A DNA stretch of 41,338 nucleotides from CAZWRK01 sp964635875. GTDB taxonomy: Bacteria; Pseudomonadota; Gammaproteobacteria; Burkholderiales; Aquaspirillaceae. This document shows positions 34,871-41,338 of this stretch, piece by piece; the first letter of the stretch is position 1; every line of letters starts with the position of its first letter. Location of the stretch: NCBI GenBank assembly GCA_964635875.1, contig CAZWRK010000022.1, forward strand, positions 1 through 41,338, given 5' to 3'. The notes beneath the pieces are model-generated. The model saw only the letters and a list, made by a program, of their open reading frames with translations, did no database searches and was not told the origin of the DNA. The position numbers and the translations under genes were made by a program.

Positions 34871-35832
34871 GCTTGCCGAACCTCGGAAACCGCCTGCGCA
34901 ACAGTTTCAACACTGGGCAATTGCGCTTTACCGCCCAGATTGCGCGCGCGGGGGCTTTCAATAATGCCGGTCAACGCCGGATCGGTGTCGGTATAAATGC
35001 CAACCAGCGGGCGGTCATACGCGTTAGCCAAATGCGATAGGCCGGTATCCACTCCAACCACTGCCGCCGCGTGTGCTAATAGAGCAGCAGCCTCCGCTAA
35101 TGAAAGTTTTGGAGCGACCATAGCCTGTGGAATCGCCGCAGCAAGACGCTCTGCACGCTGCTTTTCCAAAGCGCTTCCCCACGGCAGCACGAATGTTTGC
35201 CCAGCCATGACAGGATGATGCGCTAATGCAATCCAAGAGGATTCCGGCCATTCTTTTTCTGACCGAGAGGTTGCAGTCAGGAACACGCTATAGGGACGAG
35301 CATGCTCAAGCCATGGCAAAGGAGAGGGCGGCTTCAAGCCAAAATCAACCTGCTGAAGATCCGGCGTATAGCCAAAAATCCGCCCAAATAATAGTCGATT
35401 GCGATCTACTGCCGACAGATCACGGGGCACCGAAAAAGTCTTGTCATAAAAAAAGCTCGCCAAGGGCTCGCGAATACTATGACGATCAAACCCACCTAAA
35501 GGGCACTTCTTCGCCCAACTTGCAATCACTGCGCTTTTTAACAAACCCTGACAATCCACAATCAAATCGTAATGAGCGAACTGCAAATCACGATACAACT
35601 GACGCAACTCAAGCCAACTCGCGGGCTTCCACCATTGCTTGCGCCAGCGACGCAAGGCAAGCGGAACCACCTGACTCACAGAAGAATGCAGGAAAGGGAT
35701 ATCCACAAAACCTTCTTCAGCTAGCCAGTCAATCTCAAAACTCGGAAAGCGACGCGTGAGATCAGTAATAGCAGGTAAGGTGTGGACAAGATCGCCCATC
35801 GACGACATACGGACAACAAGAATTCGGCTCAT
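34867..35832 (-). CDS. waaC: Lipopolysaccharide heptosyltransferase I
   Basis: A GT9 enzyme of 321 aa: RILVVRMSSMGDLVHTLPAITDL at the start (catalytic Asp in MGD), then VDCQGLLKSAVIASWAK, SVFLTATSRSEKEWPESSW and VVGVDTGLSHLANAYDRPLVGIYTDTDP, all WaaC features. It adds the first L-glycero-D-manno-heptose to Kdo. The ATG at 35832 fits the family start; a TTG two codons earlier is less likely. It heads the waaC-waaA pair and faces the AT-rich putative origin region upstream. Confidence 0.94.
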   Translation of the reverse strand: MSRILVVRMSSMGDLVHTLPAITDLTRRFPSFEIDWLAEEGFVDIPFLHSSVSQVVPLALRRWRKQWWKPASWLELRQLYRDLQFAHYDLIVDCQGLLKSAVIASWAKKCPLGGFDRHSIREPLASFFYDKTFSVPRDLSAVDRNRLLFGRIFGYTPDLQQVDFGLKPPSPLPWLEHARPYSVFLTATSRSEKEWPESSWIALAHHPVMAGQTFVLPWGSALEKQRAERLAAAIPQAMVAPKLSLAEAAALLAHAAAVVGVDTGLSHLANAYDRPLVGIYTDTDPALTGIIESPRARNLGGKAQLPSVETVAQAVSEVRQA

Positions 35833-35838
35833 AGCCAA

Positions 35839-36331
35839 TATTCTACTACGAGCGACGTAAAACCATTCATGAAAAACTCAGCATCGCAAGCTGTGGATAA
35901 CTGTAATTTTAATATTTTCATATAAAATAACACACAAATTATTCACAGCTATGCACAAAGATATTCACAGACTTACAAAGAAACCATCCAATTGATTTAA
36001 AATAAAAAAATTAACTTATACACAAAAAATCTTATCTTCATCATCAAATTCATATTTAAGATGAAAAAATATACACAACTTGTACAAAATTATTTTTCCC
36101 TATGGACAAACCTGTGAATAAGCTTGTGAAGAATTGTGTGTAATCCAATCTTTAATGCACACAACTTTTTTGCACACAATTCATACCACATGATTTCCCA
36201 AGCTTATTCACAGGCCTGCGCACAATGCAACTTGATGTTTATATAGAAAAAAATATAGTTATCAACAAATATTGATCCTCTTCTACTGTTATCATCTACT
36301 TAAATAAATAAACAACTAAGAAAAACCAGTC
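35839..36331. other. oriC: Candidate chromosomal replication origin (oriC): AT-rich DnaA-box cluster
   Basis: This 493-base region between divergent waaC and the GT2 gene has no supportable ORF and is much more AT-rich than its neighbours. DnaA-box-like 9-mers occur at 35892-35900 (perfect, minus strand), 35939-35947 (TTATTCACA), 36016-36024 (TTATACACA), 36113-36121 (TTATTCACA, minus), 36204-36212 (TTATTCACA) and 36259-36267 (TTATCAACA). Weaker versions lie at 35961 and 36069. The stretch 35990-36070 is nearly pure A/T and could be the unwinding element. Nearby parS, further DnaA boxes and the change in strand composition agree with an origin. dnaA is not adjacent, so the call is inferred. 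Confidence 0.65.
36111..36214. repeat. 104-bp nested dyad inside the putative origin
   Basis: Outer arms 36111-36126 (CCTGTGAATAAGCTTG) and 36199-36214 are exact reverse complements, 16 of 16. Each contains a DnaA-box-like TTATTCACA, so two boxes face each other. Inner arms 36131-36140 (GAATTGTGTG) and 36173-36182 are also exact reverse complements. Between them TGCACACAA occurs twice as a direct repeat. The symmetry suggests a protein-binding architecture more than a terminator: the arms are far apart and no T tract follows. Confidence 0.85.
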
Positions 36332-37084
36332 ATGAACATTAGCGTTGTGCTAATTACGTTGAACGCCTCTGCTTATCTTGAGAAATGTCTCTCATCTTGT
36401 CGTGGATTTGATGAAATTCTGGTTGTCGATTCAGGAAGTGTGGATAACACCATTGAAATTGCACAAAACTTTGGTGCCAAAGTAATCCATCAACCTTGGT
36501 TGGGCTTTGGACCACAAAAACAGTTTGCTGTTCGACAAGCAAAACACGATTGGGTCTTCTGTTTAGATGCTGACGAGTGGATATCTGAAAAATTATTGAT
36601 TGAAATCAATCAGTTGAATTTACAGTCTAGAGAACGTGTATTCTCCATGCCCCGTTGCAATAAATTCATGGGACGTTTCTTACGTCATGGGGAAGGTTAT
36701 CCTGATCGATGTATTCGTCTTTTCGATCGAAAAGTTGCGCAATGGTCAGAGGATCTGGTGCATGAAACTGTTCATTATCATGGCCCCATTGGACAACTTC
36801 AGGCAGATCTGATGCATGAATCGGGAGAAGATCTCGGTCGGTATTTATACAAGCAAAATCAATACACCACATTGCAGGCAGAGCAGTTATTCACAACTGG
36901 TAAGCGCGCCAGTTGGGTAAAAATTTGCTTAAGTCCTTTGTTTCGGTGGATTAAATTCTATTTTGTACGGTGTGGTTTTTTGGACGGAATTCCTGGAATT
37001 GTCCACATCACGATTGGTTGCATGAACAGCATGATGAAATACGCCAAGCTGGCAGAAATGAACCGGCAGGAGAAAAATAAATGA
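36332..37084 (+). CDS. Family 2 glycosyltransferase, WaaE/KdtX-like (LPS core)
   Basis: A 250-aa GT2 starting ISVVLITLNASAYLEKCLSSCRGFDEILVVDSGSVDNTIEIAQ, with FCLDADEWIS as the metal-binding DAD motif and GEGYPDRCIRLFDRKVAQWSEDLVHETV in the acceptor region. These features are typical of WaaE/KdtX enzymes, which add glucose to heptose I of the LPS core. A basic, partly hydrophobic C-terminus (LFRWIKFYFVRCGFLDGIPG) probably contacts the membrane. Its stop overlaps the epimerase start (ATGA at 37081). The gene is lower in GC than the polysaccharide locus at 1-10 kb. The sugar specificity is inferred. Confidence 0.85.
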   Translation: MNISVVLITLNASAYLEKCLSSCRGFDEILVVDSGSVDNTIEIAQNFGAKVIHQPWLGFGPQKQFAVRQAKHDWVFCLDADEWISEKLLIEINQLNLQSRERVFSMPRCNKFMGRFLRHGEGYPDRCIRLFDRKVAQWSEDLVHETVHYHGPIGQLQADLMHESGEDLGRYLYKQNQYTTLQAEQLFTTGKRASWVKICLSPLFRWIKFYFVRCGFLDGIPGIVHITIGCMNSMMKYAKLAEMNRQEKNK

Positions 37085-38049
37085 CCATTCTTGTGACCGG
37101 AGCTGCTGGATTTATTGGTCATGCGGTTTCTCAGGCTTTGCTTAACGCAGGCCAAACCGTTCTGGCTGTGGATAATTTGAACGACTACTATTCCGTCAAG
37201 TTAAAAGCAGCTCGGCTAGCAACATTGCAAACATCAGCAGCGTTTACCTTCGTTCATTTGGATATTGCGGATCAAGCTGCAATGGCAGCCTTGTTTGCTT
37301 CTCATGATATCCACAGCGTCATTCATCTTGCTGCTCAAGCGGGAGTACGTTATTCCCTCGTGAATCCAAGCGCTTACACTCATAGCAACTTGATCGGAAC
37401 CGCGTGTTTATTAGACTTGTGCCATCGGCATCAGATCAAGCATGTTGTATTAGCAAGTTCTTCTAGTGTTTATGGTCGTAGCCAAGACGTGCCTTTTCGG
37501 GAAGATGCGCCCACAGATGCGCCGGTTAGCTATTACGCTGCAACTAAAAAATCTAACGAAGTCATGGCCTATAGCTACAGCGCGTTGCATGGTTTGCCCA
37601 TTACCGTATTGCGGTTTTTCACGGTGTATGGGCCATGGGGACGGCCTGATATGGCACCTTGGTTATTTACTGAAGCTATTTTGGCTGGAAAACCGATTAA
37701 GGTATTTAATAATGGGCTGCTGCAACGCGATTTTACTTACGTTCGCGATATTGTGGAGGGCGTGCTGCGGATCAGTGCGCGTATTCCGAACGCTAAGGTA
37801 CCGTACGCGCTCTATAACATCGGTAACCATCAGCCAGTACCTCTGATGGATTTTATCGCCACCTTGGAGGGTTTATTGGGCCTAGAGGCCGATAAGCTCT
37901 TTTTGCCGATGCAGGAGGGGGATGTGCATATTACCTGCGCCGATACGACGCAACTACATCAGGCGGTCGGGTTTTCTCCGGCGACCCCCTTATCCACAGG
38001 CTTGGCTGCGTTTGTGGACTGGTATCGGGATTATCACCAACATACATAG
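37081..38049 (+). CDS. NAD-dependent nucleotide-sugar epimerase, UDP-glucuronate 4-epimerase-like
   Basis: A short-chain dehydrogenase/reductase of 322 aa: Rossmann motif GAAGFIG (residues 7-13), VDNLNDYYSVKLKAARL, HLAAQAGVRYSLVNPSAYTHSNLIGT, catalytic SSSSVYG and YYAATK (YxxxK), then RFFTVYGPWGRPDMAPWLF. The combination DNLNDYY and QAGVRYS is typical of UDP-glucuronate 4-epimerases, which supply UDP-galacturonate for LPS core or capsule. Coupled to the WaaE-like gene by a 4-base overlap. A terminator follows 22 bases after the stop. Confidence 0.88.
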   Translation: MTILVTGAAGFIGHAVSQALLNAGQTVLAVDNLNDYYSVKLKAARLATLQTSAAFTFVHLDIADQAAMAALFASHDIHSVIHLAAQAGVRYSLVNPSAYTHSNLIGTACLLDLCHRHQIKHVVLASSSSVYGRSQDVPFREDAPTDAPVSYYAATKKSNEVMAYSYSALHGLPITVLRFFTVYGPWGRPDMAPWLFTEAILAGKPIKVFNNGLLQRDFTYVRDIVEGVLRISARIPNAKVPYALYNIGNHQPVPLMDFIATLEGLLGLEADKLFLPMQEGDVHITCADTTQLHQAVGFSPATPLSTGLAAFVDWYRDYHQHT

Positions 38050-38071
38050 CGTGTTTTTGTGTGTGGATAAG

Positions 38072-38100
38072 GCCGATGTCTAAGTGACATCGGCTTTTTT
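38072..38100 (+). terminator. Rho-independent terminator after the epimerase gene
   Basis: A perfect 9-bp stem GCCGATGTC/GACATCGGC with a 5-base loop is followed by seven T residues (38095-38101). The T tract overlaps the last codon of the convergent ung gene. There is no T tract on the minus strand, so it works for the plus-strand transcript only. Confidence 0.92.
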
Positions 38101-38789
38101 TACCAGCGAATTTCGGATATTCCGTGCTGCTTTAACCAAGTATTTGTTTGTGAAAAGTGGCGGCATCCCCAAAATCCTCTGTGGACAGATAAGGGGGATG
38201 GATGAACACTTTCTAAGATCAAGTGCTTGTGGATATCTATATGTTTTGCTTTAGATTGCGCCCATTTTCCCCACAACAAAAATACACAGGCGGAGCTTTG
38301 TTGGCTCACATGGGCAATGATGGCATCGGTTACTGTTTGCCAGCCTATTTTTCCATGGCTGCCTGCATGATTTGCGGCGACTGTGAGAGAAGTATTCAGT
38401 AGCAAAACCCCTTGTTCTGCCCATTTTCGTAAATCTCCATCGAGCGGAACTTCCTGTTGGAGGTCGTTCGCTAATTCTTTGTAGATATTCCGTAAAGAAG
38501 GCGGGATTTTGACGCCTTTTGGTACCGAAAAAGATAAGCCCATTGCTTCATTTTCGCCGTGATAAGGGTCTTGTCCCAAAATCACGACACGGACATCTTC
38601 AGGCGCTTGTCGCAAGGCGGCAAAAATCTGATGCGGCTGTGGATAAATAATTTGCCCTTGTTGATCCAACTGTCCGAGCTGTTGATCGATTGTGGAGAGC
38701 TGCGCAAATATTGCGGGCTGTTGAAAAAAGCTTTTCCACTGTGGAGGCAATGTGGCAAATGCAGGTGCTAGATAATCTAGTGTGGACAT
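38100..38789 (-). CDS. ung: Uracil-DNA glycosylase (family 1)
   Basis: The 229-aa product carries the water-activating motif VVILGQDPYHGENEAMGLSFSVP (Asp in GQDPYH), the uracil-binding VLLLNTSLTV segment and the minor-groove motif HPSPLSVHRGFWGCRHFSQTN. These are the complete catalytic set of Ung, which removes uracil from DNA. The length matches the family (E. coli 229). A perfect DnaA box (38638-38646) lies inside the gene. It is transcribed alone; a weak terminator lies upstream between it and the rhodanese gene. Confidence 0.97.
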   Translation of the reverse strand: MSTLDYLAPAFATLPPQWKSFFQQPAIFAQLSTIDQQLGQLDQQGQIIYPQPHQIFAALRQAPEDVRVVILGQDPYHGENEAMGLSFSVPKGVKIPPSLRNIYKELANDLQQEVPLDGDLRKWAEQGVLLLNTSLTVAANHAGSHGKIGWQTVTDAIIAHVSQQSSACVFLLWGKWAQSKAKHIDIHKHLILESVHPSPLSVHRGFWGCRHFSQTNTWLKQHGISEIRW

Positions 38790-38817
38790 GTTTTTTTAGA
38801 GCAAAAATAAAAGGCGT

Positions 38818-38848
38818 AAAAAAAGACCATTTGAGATGGCCTTTTTTT
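38818..38848. terminator. A/T-flanked hairpin, terminator after the rhodanese gene
   Basis: A-7, GACCAT, loop TTGAG, ATGGCC, T-7. The GC stem is short and has one mismatch (A26/C40 of the 388xx positions), but it is extended by A-T pairs. U tracts follow on both strands. On the minus strand it lies 16 bases after the rhodanese stop and should end that operon. Confidence 0.75.
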
Positions 38849-38864
38849 GAGCGGTTTCTGTGTT

Positions 38865-39188
38865 TTAGTAATGGGCGAGGTGGGGATCGATGCTGGTTGC
38901 CCACGCTTCAATGCCCCCCGCCAAACTCATCACTTCTTCGAAGCCGTTATTGTGCAAATAACGTGCAACTTGCAAACTTCGCACACCATGATGGCAAATC
39001 ACGACGATGGGGCGTTCGTCGGGGATTTCTGCAAGCCGAACCGGGATGAGCGGCATCGGAATCAGTAAACTGCCGTCAATATGGCAGATTGCAAACTCCC
39101 ACGTTTCACGAACATCCAGCAAAAAGGGAGACTCCCGCTGGCTGTCGTTTTGCCATGCCGCTAAATCCGTGACCGAAATTTCACGCAT
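38865..39188 (-). CDS. Rhodanese-like sulfurtransferase
   Basis: A single-domain rhodanese of 107 aa: FLLDVRETWEFAICHIDGSLLIPM (the first conserved block) and the active-site loop VVICHHGVRSLQVARYL with catalytic C65, then GFEEVMSLAGGIEAWA. The loop CHHGVRS is a common form in small single-domain sulfurtransferases; the sulfur donor and acceptor are unknown. It begins directly after the Pcm-like gene stops, with no spacer, so it is probably translated by coupling. This gene pair recurs in betaproteobacteria, as far as I recall. Confidence 0.9.
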   Translation of the reverse strand: MREISVTDLAAWQNDSQRESPFLLDVRETWEFAICHIDGSLLIPMPLIPVRLAEIPDERPIVVICHHGVRSLQVARYLHNNGFEEVMSLAGGIEAWATSIDPHLAHY

Positions 39189-39842
39189 TTAGAAAGCAAA
39201 ACGTGTCGGTGTTGCATTCCCTTGTAGGGGCTCAACGTCTGTTTCAAATAGCGCTACGCTCTTCCACTGCGTTTCTGTCTCACGTGTCCACAGCGTGGCT
39301 TCCATGAGGGGCGACAGGCCGGTAATGGCAAATAGGCGGCCACCGACAGCGAGTTGCGCTTTGAGCGCATCGGGTACGCTGCTGACTGAGCCACACAACA
39401 CGATGATGTCAAATGGGGCTTGCTCGCTGAGGCCTTCCAAACCGTTGCCAGTTTTCAGGGTGACATTGCGAATGCCTGCGTGTGTCAGTGCAGCGCGTGC
39501 GCGTTCAGTGATGGTTTCATCGCAGTCTACGGCATAGACATGTTGACCCAAACGGGCGAGCAGAGCGGTCAGATAAGCACCGCCGGTTCCGATTTGAAGA
39601 ATTCGGTCGCTGGTTTGCACCATGACATCTTGTGCAATTCGTGCTTCTAACTTGGGGTGGAGCATTTTGCTGCCATTACCCAGAGGCAGTTCCATATCGA
39701 CAAAGGCGAGGTTTTTTTGTTCGGGGAGAACAAAATCTTCGCGTTTGACTTGAAGCAGAAGATCGAGGACGCGCGGATCCAGAACCTCCCACGGGCGGAT
39801 CTGCTGTTCGACCATGTTGAAACGTGCTTTTTCAAAGTCCAT
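39189..39842 (-). CDS. Protein-L-isoaspartate O-methyltransferase-like protein
   Basis: 217 aa with the Pcm fold. The AdoMet-binding motif I is ILQIGTGGAYLTALLARLGQHVYAVDCDE (residues ~101-129), then NVTLKTGNGLEGLSEQAPFDIIVLCGS. The segment that in true Pcm reads I(S/T)(Q/A)P and holds the catalytic Ser/Thr is here GSKMLHPKLEARIAQ, so the usual catalytic residue is not conserved and repair activity is doubtful. Related divergent Pcm-like proteins occur in betaproteobacteria. It heads the operon with the rhodanese gene and faces the thiC leader upstream. Confidence 0.85.
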   Translation of the reverse strand: MDFEKARFNMVEQQIRPWEVLDPRVLDLLLQVKREDFVLPEQKNLAFVDMELPLGNGSKMLHPKLEARIAQDVMVQTSDRILQIGTGGAYLTALLARLGQHVYAVDCDETITERARAALTHAGIRNVTLKTGNGLEGLSEQAPFDIIVLCGSVSSVPDALKAQLAVGGRLFAITGLSPLMEATLWTRETETQWKSVALFETDVEPLQGNATPTRFAF

Positions 39843-39925
39843 GTAACCATCCCGCTAGAGCGTTTATGACGATGTAGATAGCTTGCAATTATCCCACAAT
39901 TGCCTTAATTTCACAGCACTTAGCG

Positions 39926-39957
39926 CAAAACGGCCAGATACTGCTCTGGCCGTTTTT
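39926..39957. terminator. Terminator-like hairpin upstream of the thiC riboswitch
   Basis: AAAA-CGGCCAGA, loop TACTGC, TCTGGCCG-TTTTT. The 8-bp GC-rich stem is perfect and extended by A-T pairs, with U tracts on both strands. It is between divergent genes: neither the Pcm-like gene nor thiC would be ended by it, unless the thiC promoter lies upstream and reads through it. Confidence 0.8.
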
Positions 39958-39962
39958 GCATC

Positions 39963-40070
39963 CCGCTAGGGGTTCTTCCGGTGAGTCGTGCCAGCGTGCA
40001 CACTTTTTCCGAAGATGAGAGACACCCTTTGAACCTGATCCGGCTTACACCGGCGTAGGGAAGCGGAATA
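39963..40070 (+). promoter_or_regulatory. TPP riboswitch (THI element)
   Basis: The conserved core is plain: AGGGGT at 39968, TGAGAGACACCC near 40015, then CTTTGAACCTGATCCGG and ACACCGGCGTAGGGAAGC ending about 40065. These are the pyrimidine- and pyrophosphate-binding parts of the thiamine pyrophosphate aptamer. It lies about 65 bases before thiC. The stretch TTCTCC around 40098 could pair with the AGGAGA ribosome binding site at 40127, suggesting control of translation start; this pairing is an inference. Confidence 0.93.
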
Positions 40071-40136
40071 CCGGCCGTTCTCATTGATCGCGGCTTGTTC
40101 TCCGTTCCCTTGTGCCTGCTTTTGCAAGGAGAGCTT

Positions 40137-41338
40137 ATGAACGCCCCCCATCCTTCGACCCCTGCCGCTGCCAGTGCAGAATCCATGTCGATCCAGCCTT
40201 TCCCGAATTCCAAAAAAATCTATGTTCAAGGCAGCCGGCCAGATATCCAAGTGCCGATGCGTGAAATCAGCCAATACGACACGCCGAGCCAATTTGGCGC
40301 AGAGCACAATCCACCGATCTATGTCTACGACACCAGTGGCCCTTACACCGATCCGGCCATCACGGTGGACGTGACCAAAGGTCTGCAATCCGTGCGTGCG
40401 GCTTGGATTGCCGAACGCAACGATACCGAGCAGCTCGATGGCCCGACCTCCGATTACGGCCAGATTCGTGCCAACGATGCCAGCTTGGACGAACTGCGTT
40501 TTGAGCTGACTCGCAAGCCTTTGCGCGCCAAGGCTGGTGCCAATGTCAGCCAAATGCATTACGCCCGCAAAGGTATCGTCACCCCTGAAATGGAATACAT
40601 CGCGATTCGCGAAAATCAGCGCCGTCGCGAATACATCGATGCGTTGAAAGCTAGCGGCCCTAAAGGCGAAAAAATGGCGGCTTTGCTTGGTCGTCAGCAC
40701 CCAGGACACAGCTTTGGTGCGACTTTGGTGGCCGACATTACCCCCGAATTTGTGCGTGATGAAGTCGCGCGCGGTCGGGCGATCATTCCCGCCAACATCA
40801 ACCACCCCGAACTTGAGCCGATGATCATTGGTCGCAATTTTCTGACCAAAATCAATGGCAACTTGGGCAACTCAGCGGTCACGTCTTCTATCTCGGAAGA
40901 GGTCGAAAAAATGTTGTGGGGCATTCGTTGGGGCGCGGACACCATCATGGACTTGTCCACAGGTAAAAATATCCACGAAACCCGCGAATGGATTTTGCGC
41001 AATTCACCGGTGCCGATTGGTACTGTGCCGATTTACCAAGCGTTGGAAAAGGTCAACGGCAAAGCCGAAGACCTGACATGGGAAATTTTCCGCGATACCT
41101 TGATCGAACAAGCTGAACAGGGTGTGGATTATTTCACCATTCACGCCGGTGTTTTGTTGCGCTATGTGCCAATGACTGCCAATCGCATGACCGGCATCGT
41201 GTCGCGCGGTGGTTCGATCATGGCGAAATGGTGTTTGGCACATCACAAAGAAAACTTCCTGTACACCCACTTTGAAGACATCTGCGAAATCATGAAGGCC
41301 TACGATGTCAGCTTCTCGTTGGGCGATGGGCTGCGGCC
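40137..41338 (+). CDS. thiC: Phosphomethylpyrimidine synthase ThiC, 5' part (cut by window end)
   Basis: The frame runs open from the ATG at 40137 to the edge, about 400 of the usual ~630 residues. AAGGAG five to seven bases before the ATG supports the start. Family motifs seen are SKKIYVQGSRPDIQVPMREI, PIYVYDTSGPYTDP, MHYARKGIVTPEMEYIAIREN, ANINHPELEPMIIGRNFLTKINGNLGNSAV, DLSTGKNIHETREWI, PVGTVPIYQ (here PIGTVPIYQ) and the last residues SFSLGDGLR. The C-terminal CxxCxxxxC iron-sulfur motif is beyond the window. ThiC converts aminoimidazole ribotide to HMP-phosphate for thiamine. A TPP riboswitch precedes it. Confidence 0.97.
   Translation, partial: MNAPHPSTPAAASAESMSIQPFPNSKKIYVQGSRPDIQVPMREISQYDTPSQFGAEHNPPIYVYDTSGPYTDPAITVDVTKGLQSVRAAWIAERNDTEQLDGPTSDYGQIRANDASLDELRFELTRKPLRAKAGANVSQMHYARKGIVTPEMEYIAIRENQRRREYIDALKASGPKGEKMAALLGRQHPGHSFGATLVADITPEFVRDEVARGRAIIPANINHPELEPMIIGRNFLTKINGNLGNSAVTSSISEEVEKMLWGIRWGADTIMDLSTGKNIHETREWILRNSPVPIGTVPIYQALEKVNGKAEDLTWEIFRDTLIEQAEQGVDYFTIHAGVLLRYVPMTANRMTGIVSRGGSIMAKWCLAHHKENFLYTHFEDICEIMKAYDVSFSLGDGLR

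Noticed and set aside
35226..35759. 177-codon open frame antisense to waaC
   Set aside because: waaC has clear GT9 motifs across the same bases; the antisense product is low-complexity and polar.
39966..40805. 279-codon open frame antisense to thiC
   Set aside because: It lies opposite the riboswitch and thiC, which are both strongly supported; its product looks like a mirror of a biased coding sequence.
1..41338. CRISPR array, prophage, intact insertion sequence, tRNA or rRNA
   Set aside because: No regularly spaced repeats, integrase, transposase, capsid gene or cloverleaf/rRNA sequence was seen anywhere in the window.

Overview
The window looks like chromosomal DNA of a free-living Gram-negative betaproteobacterium. 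Gene content and protein style fit the Neisseriales (Chromobacteriaceae/Chitinibacteraceae), but I cannot name the species. Supporting genes are the LPS inner-core genes waaA and waaC, a split PntAA/PntAB/PntB transhydrogenase, a hemA-prfA pair, feoA-feoB with a small Cys-rich partner, and a thiC gene behind a TPP riboswitch. Most of the window is ordinary, densely packed housekeeping and envelope DNA. No prophage, CRISPR array, tRNA or rRNA was found.

Layout. 1-0.47 kb: a GC-rich inverted repeat fused to the 3' relic of an Rpn-type nuclease gene. 0.48-1.39 kb: an exported protein and a small membrane protein. 1.4-9.86 kb (minus strand): a tightly coupled polysaccharide locus read as wzm, wzt, two LpxL-like acyltransferase homologues, a GT2, a two-domain glycosyltransferase and a rhamnosyltransferase-like GT2. 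10-12.4 kb: a Crp/Fnr regulator and a chemoreceptor ending in PilZ. 12.6-14.95 kb: the feo ferrous-iron operon. 15-17.2 kb: a periplasmic-sensor diguanylate cyclase, a YgjP-type metallopeptidase and a Lar-like zinc ribbon. 17.25-19.6 kb: parC. 19.6-24 kb: an ElaA acetyltransferase, a 51-aa ORF, a peptidoglycan amidase, a WbaP-like initiating sugar-phosphate transferase, a membrane protein and an EamA exporter. 24.2-27 kb: pntAA-pntAB-pntB. 28-30.4 kb: hemA-prfA. 30.4-35.8 kb: rsuA, a globin-coupled EAL phosphodiesterase, waaA and waaC. 36.3-38 kb: a WaaE-like GT2 and a nucleotide-sugar epimerase. 38.1-39.8 kb: ung, a rhodanese and a Pcm-like methyltransferase. 40.1 kb to the edge: 5' part of thiC.

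The most interesting signal is not a gene. Four independent features point to the chromosomal replication origin near 36 kb. First, a perfect 16-bp parS palindrome is embedded in the prfA terminator (30391-30406). Second, perfect DnaA boxes (TTATCCACA) occur 12 times between 27.6 and 38.7 kb but only once in the rest of the window. Third, a 0.49-kb AT-rich gene-free region (35839-36331) holds six DnaA-box-like sites and a long nested dyad. Fourth, the strand composition changes from C-rich to G-rich on the plus strand across this point, whatever the gene orientation. dnaA itself is not in the window, so this would be an origin separated from dnaA. This is an inference and is testable by cumulative GC skew and marker-frequency analysis.

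Several genes connect functionally. wzm/wzt and the glycosyltransferases would build and export a surface polysaccharide. waaA, waaC, the WaaE-like transferase, the epimerase and the WbaP-like enzyme supply LPS core and polysaccharide steps. Three c-di-GMP-related proteins (diguanylate cyclase, EAL phosphodiesterase, PilZ chemoreceptor) suggest coupling of surface behaviour to solutes and possibly to oxygen.
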